Assembly (NCBI GenBank): GCA_001730085.1
Contig: MDLB01000106.1
Coordinates: 9,997-73,996 of the forward strand
DNA length: 64,000 bases
DNA from: PVC group bacterium (ex Bugula neritina AB1)
GTDB lineage: Bacteria; GCA-001730085
Direction of reading: 5' to 3'
This document shows positions 1 to 7,937 of the stretch, piece after piece. The notes under the pieces are model-generated. The model had not been told where the DNA came from. It did no database searches and was given only the letters and a program-made list of their open reading frames with translations. The position numbers and the translations under genes were made by a program. Within the stretch, counting starts at the first letter, position 1. Every line of letters starts with the position of its first letter.

Positions 1-2112
1 AGGATCAAAAGAGAAAGTGAGCGACTTTCTTTCATATTCAGGCGGTATTGCTTCGATATGCGTGGTGCCACTGTCTAATTTAATATACATAGTTTCACAA
101 GCGTTTGGATCGTGACCATAATAATACTCACGTTGCCCCTCATCTGAGTATACAATAATATTTTTATTAATAATTTCTTTTAAGAAGAATAAATCATCTA
201 GGGTTAAATAGTAGGAATCAGTAGAAAAAACTTGTGCAATAGCCAATAGAAATTTTCTAAAGGATACTACCTCAAAGGGTTCTGCCTCACTTTTAAACAT
301 GTTGAGTATAAAGTTTTCGCGTTCGGACGTTCCCTCAGTAGAAATGCTGATAAAGTCAACTATCTTTTGAGCTAATATAGGAAAAATAGATATTAAGGCT
401 TCTAACGAGGTAGATTCAATATTCTGTTGCAAAATATTTGTTATGACAGAGATCGCATAGTAGTAAACAGAAGGTTGCGTATTTTTTAAATTAGTAAAAT
501 CTTCGAAATTATCGTAGAGGCTTAATTCCATAAAAAAGGCTGAGAACCTGCTTCTTATTGTGTCTATTTTTTCATCTTGTTCGACGTACAATGGAGTTTG
601 TAGCTCAGCAGAGCGTCCCTCTGGTCTGGAAGAGCTGGTAGCATGAATGGCGCAATCACCATCATCTTGAGTTAAATAAGAGATTTTTCCAGACTCAACA
701 AGGATATTTAGATAAGGTTCTAATTCGGAAGCTTCCTTGACTTTCTTGGTAAGGGTAGTGATCAGATCAAGAAGCTCTTGACCTATAGATTGATTTGTGT
801 CTTTTAGATGTTTACAGAGGGTTATGTAGGATTGGAGATCATTAAGGTATGCTCTCTTATTTTGATCAGTTAGAGGGATTCTTCTTATAAAAGATATTTT
901 TTTGATTTTTCTTACAGATTGAATCTTTGCAGGATCCCTTTGAGGTATAGGCTTCAAATGTATTTGATAAAGGTTTTTATGAAGAGGACCCCATTTTTTT
1001 TTAAGTTTGTGCTCAACTGTCCAATAGAAAACGTTTTTATTTTCATTAAAATTCTCTTTAATATATTTATTACTAATATAATAGTTGTAAATAGGTTTAA
1101 GTTTATCGAAAGCTTCCGTTAAAATAGGAGAAAGATTCTCTTGAAGAGTAGAGTCCGTTATTTCGAAATAGCCATGTCGTAAGTTTTCTAATAAAGCGAC
1201 AAGAGAGATGAGCTCGGTTATAGCAGCGAGAGGATCTAAGGTGGAGTGGATTTTTTGAAAAACGGAAAGCTTTTGGAAAAAATCGTTATAATCGATAGGT
1301 TGCTGCTTATCTTTCTTTTCAAGTTGAGCTAAAACGCTCTCTTTATCAACAGGTCCCTTGTTATGAGCTCTAATCTTTATGTCGTGATAGCAAGACTCAA
1401 ATGTTTTGCTTGTAGTTTGAGGTGTAGGTTTAGAAGGTGAACTTTGTCTACCTGATTGAGAGGGAGCCGTTTGTTTGAAAGATCGTGAGGTGATCTGATT
1501 TTCTGTTACTTTTAACTTTTTAAAAATATCTTCATTTGCGAATTTTTGGTCTACGTGTAATTGAACGGATAGGTCCAAAGTTCCATTAAGATGACAAATA
1601 GACATTATAGTAGTTTGAGTGTCTTTTGTGTATACATTAATTTCCATATCTTTATCGAGATTTTGAGTATTTTCTGTTTTGCTTGATTGAGTTTCTGTTT
1701 GTATTGATTGATTTTTTGCTTCGCTATTTAATTTTTTTTTTATATTAATAATATTACTTTGAATAGTGTAACGAGGTTCTATTGGTGCCTGTTTAGACTT
1801 TATTTGATTAAAGAAATGAGCATTTTTAATATATATATAGTTAGTTATATCTAAAATGAATAGATTTAAAATTATTTCTTCAGATTTGAGATTTCTGATT
1901 TCATCATCTGTTAACTTTTGAATTCGCTGTACTTTCTCGTATAAAACTTCAAAATGATCCGATAAGTTGCTCTGGGTGACCCTAAAAGAAAGGATTTTTG
2001 TCTTAGATACGGGAGAGGATTCTGTTGTTTCACTTTCAAAATTTGAATGAGGAGCTAGTGTTAAAGCTAAATAAGAGTGCACTAAGAAAAATAAAATCAA
2101 AATACTTTTCAT
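1..2112 (-). CDS. Large exported protein with OTU-like cysteine protease signature (3' end outside window)
   Basis: An uninterrupted minus-strand frame runs from ATG at 2112 to the left edge (704 codons seen, no stop). The N-terminus MKSILILFFLVHSYLALTLA looks like a Sec signal peptide and is followed by PHS. Residues about 150-240 are Ser/Thr/Gln/Lys-rich and probably disordered. Around residue 483 the sequence DDGDCAIHAT matches the OTU catalytic motif (D-G-x-C) with Cys487 as presumed nucleophile. Near residue 675-690 MYIKLDSGTTHIEAI resembles the strand plus catalytic-His motif of OTU domains, with His685. OTU proteases are deubiquitinases, so a eukaryotic or viral-type target is inferred, not shown. 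A weak AGGA lies about 10 bases before the ATG. It ends the minus-strand block that holds the T2SS genes, but a decayed strip separates them. The rest of the protein matches nothing I recognise. Confidence 0.62.
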   Translation of the reverse strand, partial: MKSILILFFLVHSYLALTLAPHSNFESETTESSPVSKTKILSFRVTQSNLSDHFEVLYEKVQRIQKLTDDEIRNLKSEEIILNLFILDITNYIYIKNAHFFNQIKSKQAPIEPRYTIQSNIINIKKKLNSEAKNQSIQTETQSSKTENTQNLDKDMEINVYTKDTQTTIMSICHLNGTLDLSVQLHVDQKFANEDIFKKLKVTENQITSRSFKQTAPSQSGRQSSPSKPTPQTTSKTFESCYHDIKIRAHNKGPVDKESVLAQLEKKDKQQPIDYNDFFQKLSVFQKIHSTLDPLAAITELISLVALLENLRHGYFEITDSTLQENLSPILTEAFDKLKPIYNYYISNKYIKENFNENKNVFYWTVEHKLKKKWGPLHKNLYQIHLKPIPQRDPAKIQSVRKIKKISFIRRIPLTDQNKRAYLNDLQSYITLCKHLKDTNQSIGQELLDLITTLTKKVKEASELEPYLNILVESGKISYLTQDDGDCAIHATSSSRPEGRSAELQTPLYVEQDEKIDTIRSRFSAFFMELSLYDNFEDFTNLKNTQPSVYYYAISVITNILQQNIESTSLEALISIFPILAQKIVDFISISTEGTSERENFILNMFKSEAEPFEVVSFRKFLLAIAQVFSTDSYYLTLDDLFFLKEIINKNIIVYSDEGQREYYYGHDPNACETMYIKLDSGTTHIEAIPPEYERKSLTFSFDP

Positions 2113-2287
2113 AATATTGGAATCCTGATAATTAAAAGATTTCTCACAAGTGGTTGGCTCCTTTTGGGAGTACTAAAGAAAGGAAGAACTTCTTAAGTCC
2201 CCTGATCAGTTCAAAAAAAATCTATAGGTAATATTAAATTTTTAAATATATATATCATGTAAATTAAAATTATTGCAAAAGATTTCT

Positions 2288-2587
2288 TTAAGGTGCTTGA
2301 GCTCTTTTAAAAAATATAACATATCTATCTCCTAAAAGAGTTAAAACTGCTTCTCTTTGGGTTCCTGCATATTTTTTAAAAGTCGCTTCATTAGCAATTT
2401 CAATTGAAGCTTATTTTCTATCATAACGCAAGCCTATTTGTTCAAGAAAAAAATCATCGTACTCTTCAATGCACTGCAAAAAAGGCTTCCGGCTTCTTAG
2501 TTCAATAATATCCCTAGCTTGATCAACACTTTGAATACTTATACTGCTATACGTTAAGAAAGCAAAAAACTTTTTGAATATTTTTCC
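2288..2587 (-). pseudogene. Interrupted gene remnant, unknown family
   Basis: The minus strand reads as protein-like sequence from 2587 to a stop at 2288-2290, with one in-frame TAA at 2411-2413. The first part includes QSVDQARDIIELRSRKPFL and ends EQIGLRYDRK; the second part includes EATFKKYAGTQREAVLTLLG. There is no ATG, GTG or TTG start with a ribosome site at its beginning, which follows a TAA at 2588-2590. The balanced charged/hydrophobic pattern on both sides of the stop suggests the 3' end of a decayed gene. The family is not recognised, and it could also be chance. Confidence 0.3.
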
Positions 2588-2614
2588 TTAGAAAGAGATA
2601 ATAATCAAGGAGAA

Positions 2615-2860
2615 ATGGAAATGAATAAGAAAAAATATAAAGCAAAAGAACGGTTAATAATTGTACTTGAGGGAATAAAGGGGAATGTAAGCTTGGGGGA
2701 ATTATGCAATCAATATGGGATTTCTCAACAAACCTATTATAATTGGAGAGATAGACTGCTATCTGAAGGGTCTAAAATTTTTTCCTATGGGGGAGTGGAT
2801 AGAGAAAAAGATGTTCTAAAACAAGAGGGGAGTTGTCTAAACAGGAATAGCCTGAGGTTT
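2615..2860 (+). pseudogene. IS3-type transposase orfA remnant
   Basis: The frame starting at ATG 2615 (AAGGAG 5-10 bases before it) encodes a helix-turn-helix protein typical of IS3-family OrfA: a basic N-terminus, then GNVSLGELCNQYGISQQTYY followed by NWRDRLLSEG. Residues after about 70 (DREKDVLKQE) recall the leucine-zipper part of OrfA, but the sequence then loses its pattern, and the frame runs into the 3' end of gspM on the other strand. No orfB/DDE domain follows and no terminal inverted repeats are evident, so this is read as the relic of an insertion sequence. Confidence 0.5.
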
Positions 2861-2878
2861 TGTTTTATTCAGAAGGGC

Positions 2879-3451
2879 TTAGTTACTCATGGGGTTTATG
2901 GAAGCACCTGGGAGGTTCCCCCAAAAACTTAACCTCATGGTTCCATAGACGCCAGAAGAGAATCGGTTTTCTAAGTCAAAGTGGTCAATATTGATATCGA
3001 AGTCATTGTTTTCGATGCTGTCGATCATATATAAAAGAGTATCTTTTTCACATATAAACTCTATATCCACAGGTATGATAACAAGGTTATTTTTTAAGGG
3101 TTTTGTTTTTCCAAAAGTATAATGAATAAGGGTGTTAGGTTGATTATCTGTTAAAAACTCATGAAGAAAGTCTAAAATGAAGGCATGAGTTTCGGGGATA
3201 GATTTTATTTCTAGTTCTTTGATCCGAGAGTTCTTTAGGAAGGTTTTGAACTTTTTTAAATCTTGAGTGTAAAGCTTCTTATTTGAGGATAGATTTTTGT
3301 AAGATTGAAGCTTTTGACGCTGCAAAGAAAGATGATCTATGGATGTGTCCTTTTTTAGTAAATAAGCCATAGGTATGGATATTAAGAGCACAAAGATGAA
3401 TAAAGTCACAGGGAGGATGATCTCGCTATTGAAAAATTTATTTTTGTTCAC
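2879..3451 (-). CDS. gspM: Type II secretion system protein M (GspM-like)
   Basis: A 190-residue protein with a short cytoplasmic N-terminus, one membrane helix at about residues 11-33 and a periplasmic remainder, the layout of GspM, which partners GspL in the T2SS inner-membrane platform. Sequence similarity to GspM is weak by eye, so the call rests mainly on topology and on its position as the last gene of gspG-H-I-J-K-L-M. It overlaps the end of gspL by 14 bases, indicating translational coupling. Residues 40-70 are Lys/Gln/Leu-rich and could form a coiled coil before the ferredoxin-like periplasmic fold expected in this family. Confidence 0.6.
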   Translation of the reverse strand: MNKNKFFNSEIILPVTLFIFVLLISIPMAYLLKKDTSIDHLSLQRQKLQSYKNLSSNKKLYTQDLKKFKTFLKNSRIKELEIKSIPETHAFILDFLHEFLTDNQPNTLIHYTFGKTKPLKNNLVIIPVDIEFICEKDTLLYMIDSIENNDFDINIDHFDLENRFSSGVYGTMRLSFWGNLPGASINPMSN

Positions 3452-4889
3452 GAACTTCTCCTTGTAAAAAAGAAAAATAAAAAGATGCTAACAAATAAAA
3501 TTTTTGAGAATATAAAGAGTTTTTAGTAGGGATAGACTCAACTGTTAAAGATTGTATATGAGAGCATAGCTTTAAGCTTTTAAGCACAGAAGACTTATTT
3601 GGCCCCCAAAGTTTTAAAATGATCTTGCCATCATCTTCTTTTGATAAGTTGGTAATATGTGATTCAGGTGGCAAATATTTATTTAAAATACTTATTAGGA
3701 ATGTTAAATATGACTTTTTGCTGCTCAAGTTTATATGTGTATTAGTTTTTTTGATTTCTGCACGAAGTTTTTTTTGTAAATGTTTTGACTTTTTGACAGA
3801 AGGCTCTAATTGAGAGATCTTTTTTTTGATAGGACAAAGTTTAGAAAAATATTTGTAAGGGTGGAAGAGAAAGCTGATCTGTATCAAAAGTAGTCCGGCC
3901 AAAAAGTAAGATATGGAAGAAGAGTATTTTTTTAAAAAATGAGAGTCTTTTTCTTCGCCGCGAAGAGGTAGGTGAGTAGGTCCATTTATTATCGATAGGG
4001 CTTGCCCGAAGGGGAGGATGTACTCTTTGTCGATTGTATGCTCTAAAAATATATTATGCATTTGTAAATTTTTACATATATGATCGAGTAAAGGGTCCGA
4101 GATGTCTTTAACTGTATGAATTTTTAAGTGTTTTGGCCGAGAGGAAAATTCAAAAGTTTCATAATAGCTTAAGGCTGTCTCTATTTGTTCAAAAATGGGT
4201 TGATATAAATCAGAGTCAAGCTTTTCTTCTTGCCAACTTGAAGTTTCGATATGATCATTAAAAGACTTTGAAAATCGCAACATCCCTTCATGAAAAATGT
4301 GAATATAGTTTAGGTTTGGGTCTGTTAAATCTATCAAAAGGACGGTTTCTTCCTTAAAAGTTTTTGAATGATAAGCGTAATACGCTCCGAGAGATAAAGG
4401 TTTTAAAGCTATAAGAGGTGATTTTAAGCCATAGTCTAACCACTTATCTTGATTCTTTTGAAACTGTTTCTTTGGTATCATGCTGACCAATATATGTGTA
4501 TGATGAGGGCTGCTCAAGTCAAGCCTTGTGAAATCATAAAAAATATTAGAGATTTCGAAAGGGGTATGGCTTTTTAATTCAAAAGAGAGAGCTTTTCTTA
4601 TCAAAGGGGTGTCCATTGGTGGAAGAGATATCTCTTTTATCATCACTTCTGAGGTAGGAAGGAAAACCCAAGTGTTTCGTGCAGAGATTTGGCACTTTTT
4701 TAATATGAGACGTATTTTTGTTGCGATTTCCTCTGAAGAGGGAGAGTCGGTGAAATACTCGATCGCGTAACTTAAAATTTTAGGCTCGGTCCCTTGGGAG
4801 GAACATTTGAAAGCAGAGACAAAGTGATCATTGATCTCTACGCACCCGATAGTGCTAAAATCTAATTTAGATAGAAAATTTTTAATCAT
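3438..4889 (-). CDS. gspL: Type II secretion system protein L (GspL)
   Basis: A 483-residue protein with an actin-like (PilM/GspL-type) cytoplasmic half, seen in FSTIGCVEINDHFVSAFKCS near the start and SFELKSHTPFEISNIFYDFT near residue 85-105. One membrane helix lies at about residue 330-350 (SYFLAGLLLIQISFLF), followed by a Lys-rich linker and a small periplasmic domain. GspL links the GspE ATPase to the inner-membrane platform and pseudopilus. The ATG at 4889 overlaps the end of gspK by 8 bases. No gspE, gspF or gspD is present in this window. Confidence 0.8.
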   Translation of the reverse strand: MIKNFLSKLDFSTIGCVEINDHFVSAFKCSSQGTEPKILSYAIEYFTDSPSSEEIATKIRLILKKCQISARNTWVFLPTSEVMIKEISLPPMDTPLIRKALSFELKSHTPFEISNIFYDFTRLDLSSPHHTHILVSMIPKKQFQKNQDKWLDYGLKSPLIALKPLSLGAYYAYHSKTFKEETVLLIDLTDPNLNYIHIFHEGMLRFSKSFNDHIETSSWQEEKLDSDLYQPIFEQIETALSYYETFEFSSRPKHLKIHTVKDISDPLLDHICKNLQMHNIFLEHTIDKEYILPFGQALSIINGPTHLPLRGEEKDSHFLKKYSSSISYFLAGLLLIQISFLFHPYKYFSKLCPIKKKISQLEPSVKKSKHLQKKLRAEIKKTNTHINLSSKKSYLTFLISILNKYLPPESHITNLSKEDDGKIILKLWGPNKSSVLKSLKLCSHIQSLTVESIPTKNSLYSQKFYLLASFYFSFLQGEVREQK

Positions 4890-5970
4890 GATTGATCATT
4901 ACCCAACTAATGATTTTGATATGATTGTTTTTGTCAAGTGTGAACACTCTTTCAAGAACAGCTTCAGCTTTAAAAAATATTTCTTTAGAGTTTTCTTCCG
5001 TCAAAGTGAGTATGATTTTATAAAAAGATGTCTCAAAAGACAAATGTTTTTCTATGGTTTGGAGGACTTCTTCATCCAAGGTGAGCTGTTGCTCTGAATC
5101 TTGAGAGTTTTCAATTATCTTCGAAAAAAGGTGTTTTTGTTTTAGAAAATCTTTTAAAAAAGAACGTTTTTCTAGAGAGAGTCCGATATGCTTTAAAATG
5201 ATGTCTCGAACTTCATCTGGGGCCTCATTGACATTGATAGAAGATTTTTGATTAATATGCTTTGTTAAAAGAGTTTTCACATGCTTATCTTCCAAAGTTT
5301 CATCTTTTAAGTCGTTATCGAAATCCCATGAAGAAGTGAAGTCCGTATCTTCTTTTTTCTTATCATGATCGCGTTGATCGTTAAACAGGTCAGATAAGTA
5401 ATTCTCTATGAGTAGAAGGTCTTTGGGTGAAACCTTCTGATTTTTAAAAAAAAGCAGTATTTGAGGAATTGTGGAGAAGTTTAAAGAAGGGTTCCCGTGC
5501 GTGGTTAAAAATTGGCTCCATTTTTTATTTTTATAATAAGGGTCGATATCAGATAAATGAGTGATCAATTGACCTTGTCGATGTGTTTTTCTTATTTTGC
5601 CTAAAACATGCGAGTCTATTCCTGGAACTTGTTGGAGAAGTTCCAAGGGGTGAAAGTTAACATTTAGACGACTGCCAATATCTCGGACCGTAATAGTATT
5701 TACAATATTTGTTTTCTCATACAAGATGGTCTCTGTGAGATCTATAAGAGAGCTTTTGGCATGAGATTTTTGTGCTTTGATTTTCGATATAGCGATTTGT
5801 AAGCCGTTTTTCAGGTATTGTTTGTGGATTAAGGATTGTTGGTGTTTTTGTACAAGACTTTTGTTTGATTCAAATAAAAAAGACAAACAAGCCGTGAGTA
5901 CCGTGAGGATATTGATAATCCATAAGGTGTAAATGAGAATGAAACCTTTCGGATTAGATTTTTTGACCAT
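4882..5970 (-). CDS. gspK: Type II secretion minor pseudopilin K (GspK)
   Basis: A prepilin-type protein beginning MVKKSNPKG followed by the hydrophobic segment FILIYTLWIINILTVLTACL. As usual for GspK, the glutamate at position +5 of the mature pilin is missing, because GspK caps the pseudopilus tip. The large domain after residue 100 (SRLNVNFHPLELLQQVPGID) is the SAM-like/GspK fold. An in-frame TTG lies four codons upstream, but ATG 5970 is chosen because GAGG stands six bases before it. It overlaps gspJ by 17 bases. The Asp/Lys-rich stretch near residues 200-225 is an unusually charged loop. Confidence 0.85.
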   Translation of the reverse strand: MVKKSNPKGFILIYTLWIINILTVLTACLSFLFESNKSLVQKHQQSLIHKQYLKNGLQIAISKIKAQKSHAKSSLIDLTETILYEKTNIVNTITVRDIGSRLNVNFHPLELLQQVPGIDSHVLGKIRKTHRQGQLITHLSDIDPYYKNKKWSQFLTTHGNPSLNFSTIPQILLFFKNQKVSPKDLLLIENYLSDLFNDQRDHDKKKEDTDFTSSWDFDNDLKDETLEDKHVKTLLTKHINQKSSINVNEAPDEVRDIILKHIGLSLEKRSFLKDFLKQKHLFSKIIENSQDSEQQLTLDEEVLQTIEKHLSFETSFYKIILTLTEENSKEIFFKAEAVLERVFTLDKNNHIKIISWVMINHD

Positions 5971-6538
5971 GTAATACCTCAAAAACTAGTTTTTTACCAT
6001 TTTTTACTAAAGGAGAGTTTATCTCAACACGGATGTATAGAGGGTACTCATTTTTTGATTGGGGTGTGCTTGCCCATGCGTTTGTCGAAGCACTGTAATA
6101 GCTAAATCGAGCATCGGTAACGTTACTTATGACATGTTTAAGGATAGGCGCAGGAGTAATATTTTTTTTGTGTGTCTGGGTATTTTTTACGGGGGAAATG
6201 ATGAACTCTAATTTTTTTTTATCTGCAACAAAGTTTAGAGAGACTTGTCGTTTAAAAATACCTTGAGAATTTTCTTGAAGGCTTATAAAAGAAAAATGAG
6301 AAGAGTTTCCTTCAAAATCAATAGAAGGATCGTTTGTTGAGTGGAAAAGGCTTTCTAGGTTTTTTAATAGAAAAGAGTGTAAAAGAAGTAAAGATGATGA
6401 AAAATAATTAGAGTTTAAATTTTTTTGATAACTTTTGAGTGAAAGATAGAATGTTCCTCCAATAGAGGATGTCACAATGGACCCTAAGGTGATCGCAACG
6501 ATAACTTCTACAAGAGTCATTCCTCGACTAGATTTCAT
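5954..6538 (-). CDS. gspJ: Type II secretion minor pseudopilin J (GspJ)
   Basis: A 194-residue prepilin: MKSSRG is the leader cleaved by prepilin peptidase, then MTLVEVIVAITLGSIVTSSI with Glu at +5. GspJ forms the pseudopilus tip with GspI and GspK. An upstream in-frame ATG at 6583 would place coding sequence deep inside gspI and delay the leader; ATG 6538 is preferred because GAGG lies six bases upstream and the leader is then six residues. It overlaps the 3' end of gspI by 11 bases. Confidence 0.85.
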   Translation of the reverse strand: MKSSRGMTLVEVIVAITLGSIVTSSIGGTFYLSLKSYQKNLNSNYFSSSLLLLHSFLLKNLESLFHSTNDPSIDFEGNSSHFSFISLQENSQGIFKRQVSLNFVADKKKLEFIISPVKNTQTHKKNITPAPILKHVISNVTDARFSYYSASTNAWASTPQSKNEYPLYIRVEINSPLVKNGKKLVFEVLHGQKI

Positions 6539-6923
6539 CATGATCCTCATCACTTTCCTCATATTCATAGTAATATGCATCATCAGAACCTTCAGACTCT
6601 TTATCAGAGGCTTCTTTTCTATGGAAAATGGACACGACTGAAGGGTAAGGGCTCCCCTCTAATAAAAAAGAGTATTCATTTATTTTTCCATCTAAAAGCT
6701 TTCTTTCAAGGGTTTTTTGAGTTTTAGGGGCGCTGAGAGAGTTTTGATTGTCTTTTTGTTCCAAGATATGGTTTTGTAAATCAATGGGTTGGAAAAAAAA
6801 ATTTTCATGTTTGTGTGAGTTTCGTGTGTGTATAAAGAAAAACTGTATAAAAAGAGTTAAAGTGAGTGACGCTATCACGAAAGTTGTTAAAGTTTCGATA
6901 AGGGCGTAACCATTCTCATTCAT
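6528..6923 (-). CDS. gspI: Type II secretion minor pseudopilin I (GspI)
   Basis: A 131-residue protein beginning MNENG with prepilin segment YALIETLTTFVIASLTLTLF, giving Glu at +5. GspI is the nucleating minor pseudopilin. Its ATG overlaps the gspH stop as ATGA. The C-terminal 25 residues are extremely acidic (Asp/Glu/Ser/Tyr), which is unusual for the family and may bind calcium like other pseudopilin tails. The identity as GspI rather than another minor pseudopilin rests on gene order. Confidence 0.75.
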   Translation of the reverse strand: MNENGYALIETLTTFVIASLTLTLFIQFFFIHTRNSHKHENFFFQPIDLQNHILEQKDNQNSLSAPKTQKTLERKLLDGKINEYSFLLEGSPYPSVVSIFHRKEASDKESEGSDDAYYYEYEESDEDHDEI

Positions 6924-7474
6924 TTGACAGGCTCTTTCGTAGGAGAGTTAAGAAAGTTTTTAGGAGGGTCGAAGTTGTCATAGTGAGTAGGTAAAATTTC
7001 TTTTGAGAGAGTGATGGGGCTCTCTTTTTTTGGATCAACTATTAAATCATGAGGAATGTTCTTGATTAAAAGAGGTAATGTTATAGGAGTGTAAATGCCG
7101 TCGGGAGATACATTTATAATAAAATATGTTTCACGGAGGTCTATTTTTTCTTCATTTAAAAGAAAAATACGAGGGATTTTAAAATCTTTTCTAAAAAAAT
7201 GGATCACTTTTACCCAGTTGTTTGAGTTGCGGTTTTCTAGGAGGACTTTATAATCATGAAAGTCTAGGGTGATCCGGTAGGTTTTGTGCAATGTAAGTGC
7301 TGAATTCTGAACATGATTGAGGAGAGTGTTTAGCTTTTTGATGAAAATTTTGGTTGTGTAACTATTTCTCGTGTTTACAAGAAGAGGCGCAGCAGTACCC
7401 AGCACTATGGCTAAGATAGTAAGTGTGATAAGAAGCTCTATCAAAGTGAACCCTTTTTTGTGGCAATCAAGCAT
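6920..7474 (-). CDS. gspH: Type II secretion minor pseudopilin H (GspH)
   Basis: A 184-residue prepilin-like protein: MLDCHKKG leader, then FTLIELLITLTILAIVLGTA with Glu at +5 for N-methylation and assembly. GspH sits between the main pseudopilin shaft and the I-J-K tip. The globular part contains VLLENRNSNNWVKVIHF, a beta-rich pattern typical of GspH/FimT. The start overlaps the end of gspG by 8 bases. Confidence 0.82.
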   Translation of the reverse strand: MLDCHKKGFTLIELLITLTILAIVLGTAAPLLVNTRNSYTTKIFIKKLNTLLNHVQNSALTLHKTYRITLDFHDYKVLLENRNSNNWVKVIHFFRKDFKIPRIFLLNEEKIDLRETYFIINVSPDGIYTPITLPLLIKNIPHDLIVDPKKESPITLSKEILPTHYDNFDPPKNFLNSPTKEPVK

Positions 7475-7919
7475 CTTTCAGTGATTTCCAATTAACAATA
7501 TCTTTATCAATGCCTTCTCCACCTTCTGCGCCATCGGCTCCATAACTTATGATGTCAAAAGAGGTTGGGTTTTGAAGACCCGGAGAGTTATAAATGTAGG
7601 GTTTTCCCCAAGGGTCAAGCGGGATGTTTTTCTTTATATATGGGCCATTCCAGTCAGGAGTCAAAGGTTCTGTTTCTGGCTTTGTTCGTAAAGCTTCTAA
7701 ACCTTGTTCTGTTGAGGGGTAATGACTGTTGTCGAGATAATAATTGTCTAATGTCGCTGAAAAAATCTCGATTTGTGTTTGGCAAGAAGTTTGCTTAGCT
7801 TTGGAAATATGTTTCATTGTTTGAGGGTATGCTATAGCACCCACGATAGAAATGATAACAATAACAACAAGTAGTTCAATGAGAGTGAATCCTTTAGGGG
7901 TTTTTGATATTTTTTTCAT
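7467..7919 (-). CDS. gspG: Type II secretion major pseudopilin G (GspG)
   Basis: A 150-residue major pseudopilin. The leader MKKISKTPKG is followed by FTLIELLVVIVIISIVGAIA, with the near-invariant Glu at +5. The C-terminal half has the GspG features TEQGLEALRTKP, DPWGKPY and the calcium-binding YGADGAEGGEG loop. It forms the pseudopilus shaft that pushes folded exoproteins through the outer-membrane secretin. AGGA lies 8 bases before the ATG. Only 18 bases separate it from uvrA, so it is probably cotranscribed with uvrA. Confidence 0.95.
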   Translation of the reverse strand: MKKISKTPKGFTLIELLVVIVIISIVGAIAYPQTMKHISKAKQTSCQTQIEIFSATLDNYYLDNSHYPSTEQGLEALRTKPETEPLTPDWNGPYIKKNIPLDPWGKPYIYNSPGLQNPTSFDIISYGADGAEGGEGIDKDIVNWKSLKDA

Positions 7920-7937
7920 TTTTTATTCCTTATTTTT

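Noticed and set aside
919-1122. A 67-codon plus-strand frame inside the OTU-like gene
   Set aside because: It is antisense to a long, clearly coding minus-strand frame and has a low-complexity Phe/Ile/Asn composition.
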